Below, piece by piece: positions 5,313-6,386 of a stretch of 6,386 bases of DNA. The notes under the pieces were generated by a model, which did no database searches, was not told the DNA's origin, and saw only the letters and a list, made by a program, of their open reading frames with translations. Source of the stretch: Sphingomonas sp. (GTDB lineage Bacteria > Pseudomonadota > Alphaproteobacteria > Sphingomonadales > Sphingomonadaceae). Positions within the stretch are counted from its first letter, which is position 1; each line of letters begins with the position of its first letter. The stretch is from positions 1 through 6,386 of the forward strand of contig JAIERC010000382.1 of NCBI GenBank assembly GCA_019747165.1, in the 5' to 3' direction. Made by a program: the position numbers and the translations under genes.

Positions 5313-5815
5313 CGATCCGAACCGGGGTCTATCCCGGCACCTTTGATCCGGTCACCTTGGGCCATATGGACATCATCCGGCGCGGCGCGAAGCTGGTCGA
5401 CCGGCTGGTGATCGGCGTGACGACCAACCCCAGCAAGAACGCGATGTTCACGGTCGACGAACGCATGGCGATGATGAAGCGCGAAGTCGCTGATGTCGAA
5501 GGGGAAATCCATGTCGTCGGCTTTGATTCGCTGCTGATGGATTTTGCCGAACGCGAAGGCGCAGGGATGATCCTGCGTGGCTTACGCGGCGGCGGCGATT
5601 TCGAATATGAATTCCAGATGGTCGGCATGAACCAGCAGCTCAACAACCGCATCGAAACCGTCTTTCTGATGGCCGATGTCGCGTTGCAGCCGATCGCCAG
5701 CCGCTGGGTCAAGGAAATCGCGATGTTTGGCGGCGACATCCACAAATTCGTCCCGCCCGGCGTCAATGCCGATGTCATCGCGCGCGTGGAACAAATCGGC
5801 CGCAAGGGTAGCTGA
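5309..5815 (+). CDS. coaD: Phosphopantetheine adenylyltransferase
   Basis: A 168-aa enzyme that transfers AMP from ATP to 4'-phosphopantetheine, forming dephospho-CoA, the penultimate step of coenzyme A synthesis. GVYPGTFDPVTLGHMDII (6-23) carries the nucleotidyltransferase TxGH motif with H19. LRGLRGGGDFEYE (89-101) is the substrate-binding region, and SRWVKEIAMFGGDI (131-144) corresponds to the second nucleotide-binding motif (SSSLVKE in E. coli). Length is normal for bacterial CoaD. The start is GTG at 5309, overlapping the ispA stop in the arrangement GTGA (5309-5312), which suggests translational coupling. The first internal ATG (encoding M20) would remove the catalytic motif, so the GTG start is effectively required. 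Confidence 0.96.
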   Translation: MTIRTGVYPGTFDPVTLGHMDIIRRGAKLVDRLVIGVTTNPSKNAMFTVDERMAMMKREVADVEGEIHVVGFDSLLMDFAEREGAGMILRGLRGGGDFEYEFQMVGMNQQLNNRIETVFLMADVALQPIASRWVKEIAMFGGDIHKFVPPGVNADVIARVEQIGRKGS

Positions 5816-5899
5816 TCAGGGTCGCGCCCGGCGGGTCGCAACGTTCAGTTTGGCGCAATCCGCGATTTGCTCTAAGCGCGGCTGAAATCGCTTTTGTGC

Positions 5900-5904
5900 G
5901 GGGA
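5900..5904 (+). promoter_or_regulatory. Ribosome binding site of the cyclophilin gene with very short spacing
   Basis: GGGGA lies only 4 nt before ATG 5909. An overlapping ATG at 5904 is followed immediately by TGA, so it cannot be the gene start, although it forms an ATGTGATG start-stop-start arrangement over the initiation site. Confidence 0.4.
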
Positions 5905-5908
5905 TGTG

Positions 5909-6386
5909 ATGCGTTTTTTTGCCAGCCTGTTTGTTGCCTGCAGCGCCCTGTTCGGGTGCCTGATCACGATGCCCGCCACCGCCCAGGTCATCAAAGTGGA
6001 CATCCCCGGCCGCGCGCCCGTGCCGGACATTAACGACAAGGAAAATCTGCTCTATCTGGACCTGTCGACCGGCGGCCGGGTGATCATCTGGCTGCGCCCC
6101 GATGTCGCCCCCAAGACGGTGGAGCGGATCAAGCTGCTGACCCGCGAGCATTTTTACGACGGTCTGCTGTTTCACCGCGTGATTGACGGTTTCATGGCGC
6201 AGACCGGCGACCCCAAGGGCGATGGCACCGGGGGATCGGCGCTCCCCGATTTGAAGGCCGAATTTAATTACCTGCCGCATGTGCGCGGTGCCGTGTCCGC
6301 CGCGCGCGCGCAATCGGACGACAGCGCCAACAGCCAGTTCTTCATCGTCTTCCAGCCGACGCTGAAGCTCGACAAGAAATACACCG
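5909..6386 (+). CDS. Exported cyclophilin-type peptidyl-prolyl cis-trans isomerase (partial, 3' end outside window)
   Basis: The first 159 codons are present; the gene runs off the right edge. Residues 1-25 form a signal peptide (MRFF, hydrophobic core, ATA at 23-25 before Q26), predicting cleavage by signal peptidase I and a periplasmic location. The cyclophilin domain begins near residue 47. It shows FHRVIDGFMAQTGD (88-101) with the catalytic arginine R90, F95, M96 and Q98, then GTGGSALPDLKAEFN (106-120) and NSQFFIVF (141-148). The position of CypA tryptophan 121 is K153, as expected for a cyclosporin-insensitive bacterial enzyme. The enzyme speeds isomerisation of Xaa-Pro bonds in exported proteins. 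The gene follows coaD by 93 bp with no obvious strong promoter or terminator between, so read-through from the xseB-ispA-coaD cluster is possible. Confidence 0.93.
   Translation, partial: MRFFASLFVACSALFGCLITMPATAQVIKVDIPGRAPVPDINDKENLLYLDLSTGGRVIIWLRPDVAPKTVERIKLLTREHFYDGLLFHRVIDGFMAQTGDPKGDGTGGSALPDLKAEFNYLPHVRGAVSAARAQSDDSANSQFFIVFQPTLKLDKKYT

Noticed and set aside
5843..5876. Possible promoter TTGGCG / TAAGCG between coaD and the cyclophilin gene
   Set aside because: The spacing is acceptable but the -10 element matches only two of six consensus bases.

Overview
The window is GC-rich bacterial chromosomal DNA. Protein family types, GTG/ATG start use and gene order point to an alphaproteobacterium, most likely of the Sphingomonadales (inference from recalled similarity; no database was searched). 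It holds eight protein genes, two of them cut by the window edges. I see no tRNA, rRNA, CRISPR array, insertion sequence or phage gene. The DNA looks like ordinary core and near-core chromosome, and I found no convincing undescribed multi-gene system. The points worth a second look are small: unusual translation-initiation regions and an enlarged transporter.

Left part (1-1249): a Bax inhibitor-1/YccA family membrane protein on the minus strand, whose 3' end lies outside the window, is divergent from a 2'-5' RNA ligase/RNA 2',3'-cyclic phosphodiesterase gene (thpR) on the plus strand. The 117-bp gap carries a reasonable sigma-70 type promoter for the membrane protein gene.

Middle (1250-3890): a large spinster-like MFS transporter (519 aa, about two extra hydrophobic segments in the centre) is followed by a single-domain PilZ protein, a probable cyclic-di-GMP receptor. 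The PilZ gene converges, with only 9 bp between stop codons, on a minus-strand lipoprotein Cu/Zn superoxide dismutase (sodC) that keeps all its metal ligands.

Right part (3891-6386): a 269-bp divergent intergenic region, then a tight plus-strand cluster: xseB (exonuclease VII small subunit), 7 bp, ispA (farnesyl diphosphate synthase), 4-bp overlap, coaD (phosphopantetheine adenylyltransferase, GTG start). After 93 bp comes a signal-peptide-bearing cyclophilin-type peptidyl-prolyl isomerase, cut by the right edge. xseB, ispA and coaD are probably co-transcribed housekeeping genes with unrelated biochemical roles (DNA repair, isoprenoid precursor synthesis, coenzyme A synthesis). The cyclophilin would act in the periplasm on exported proteins, the compartment where the SodC lipoprotein is also expected.
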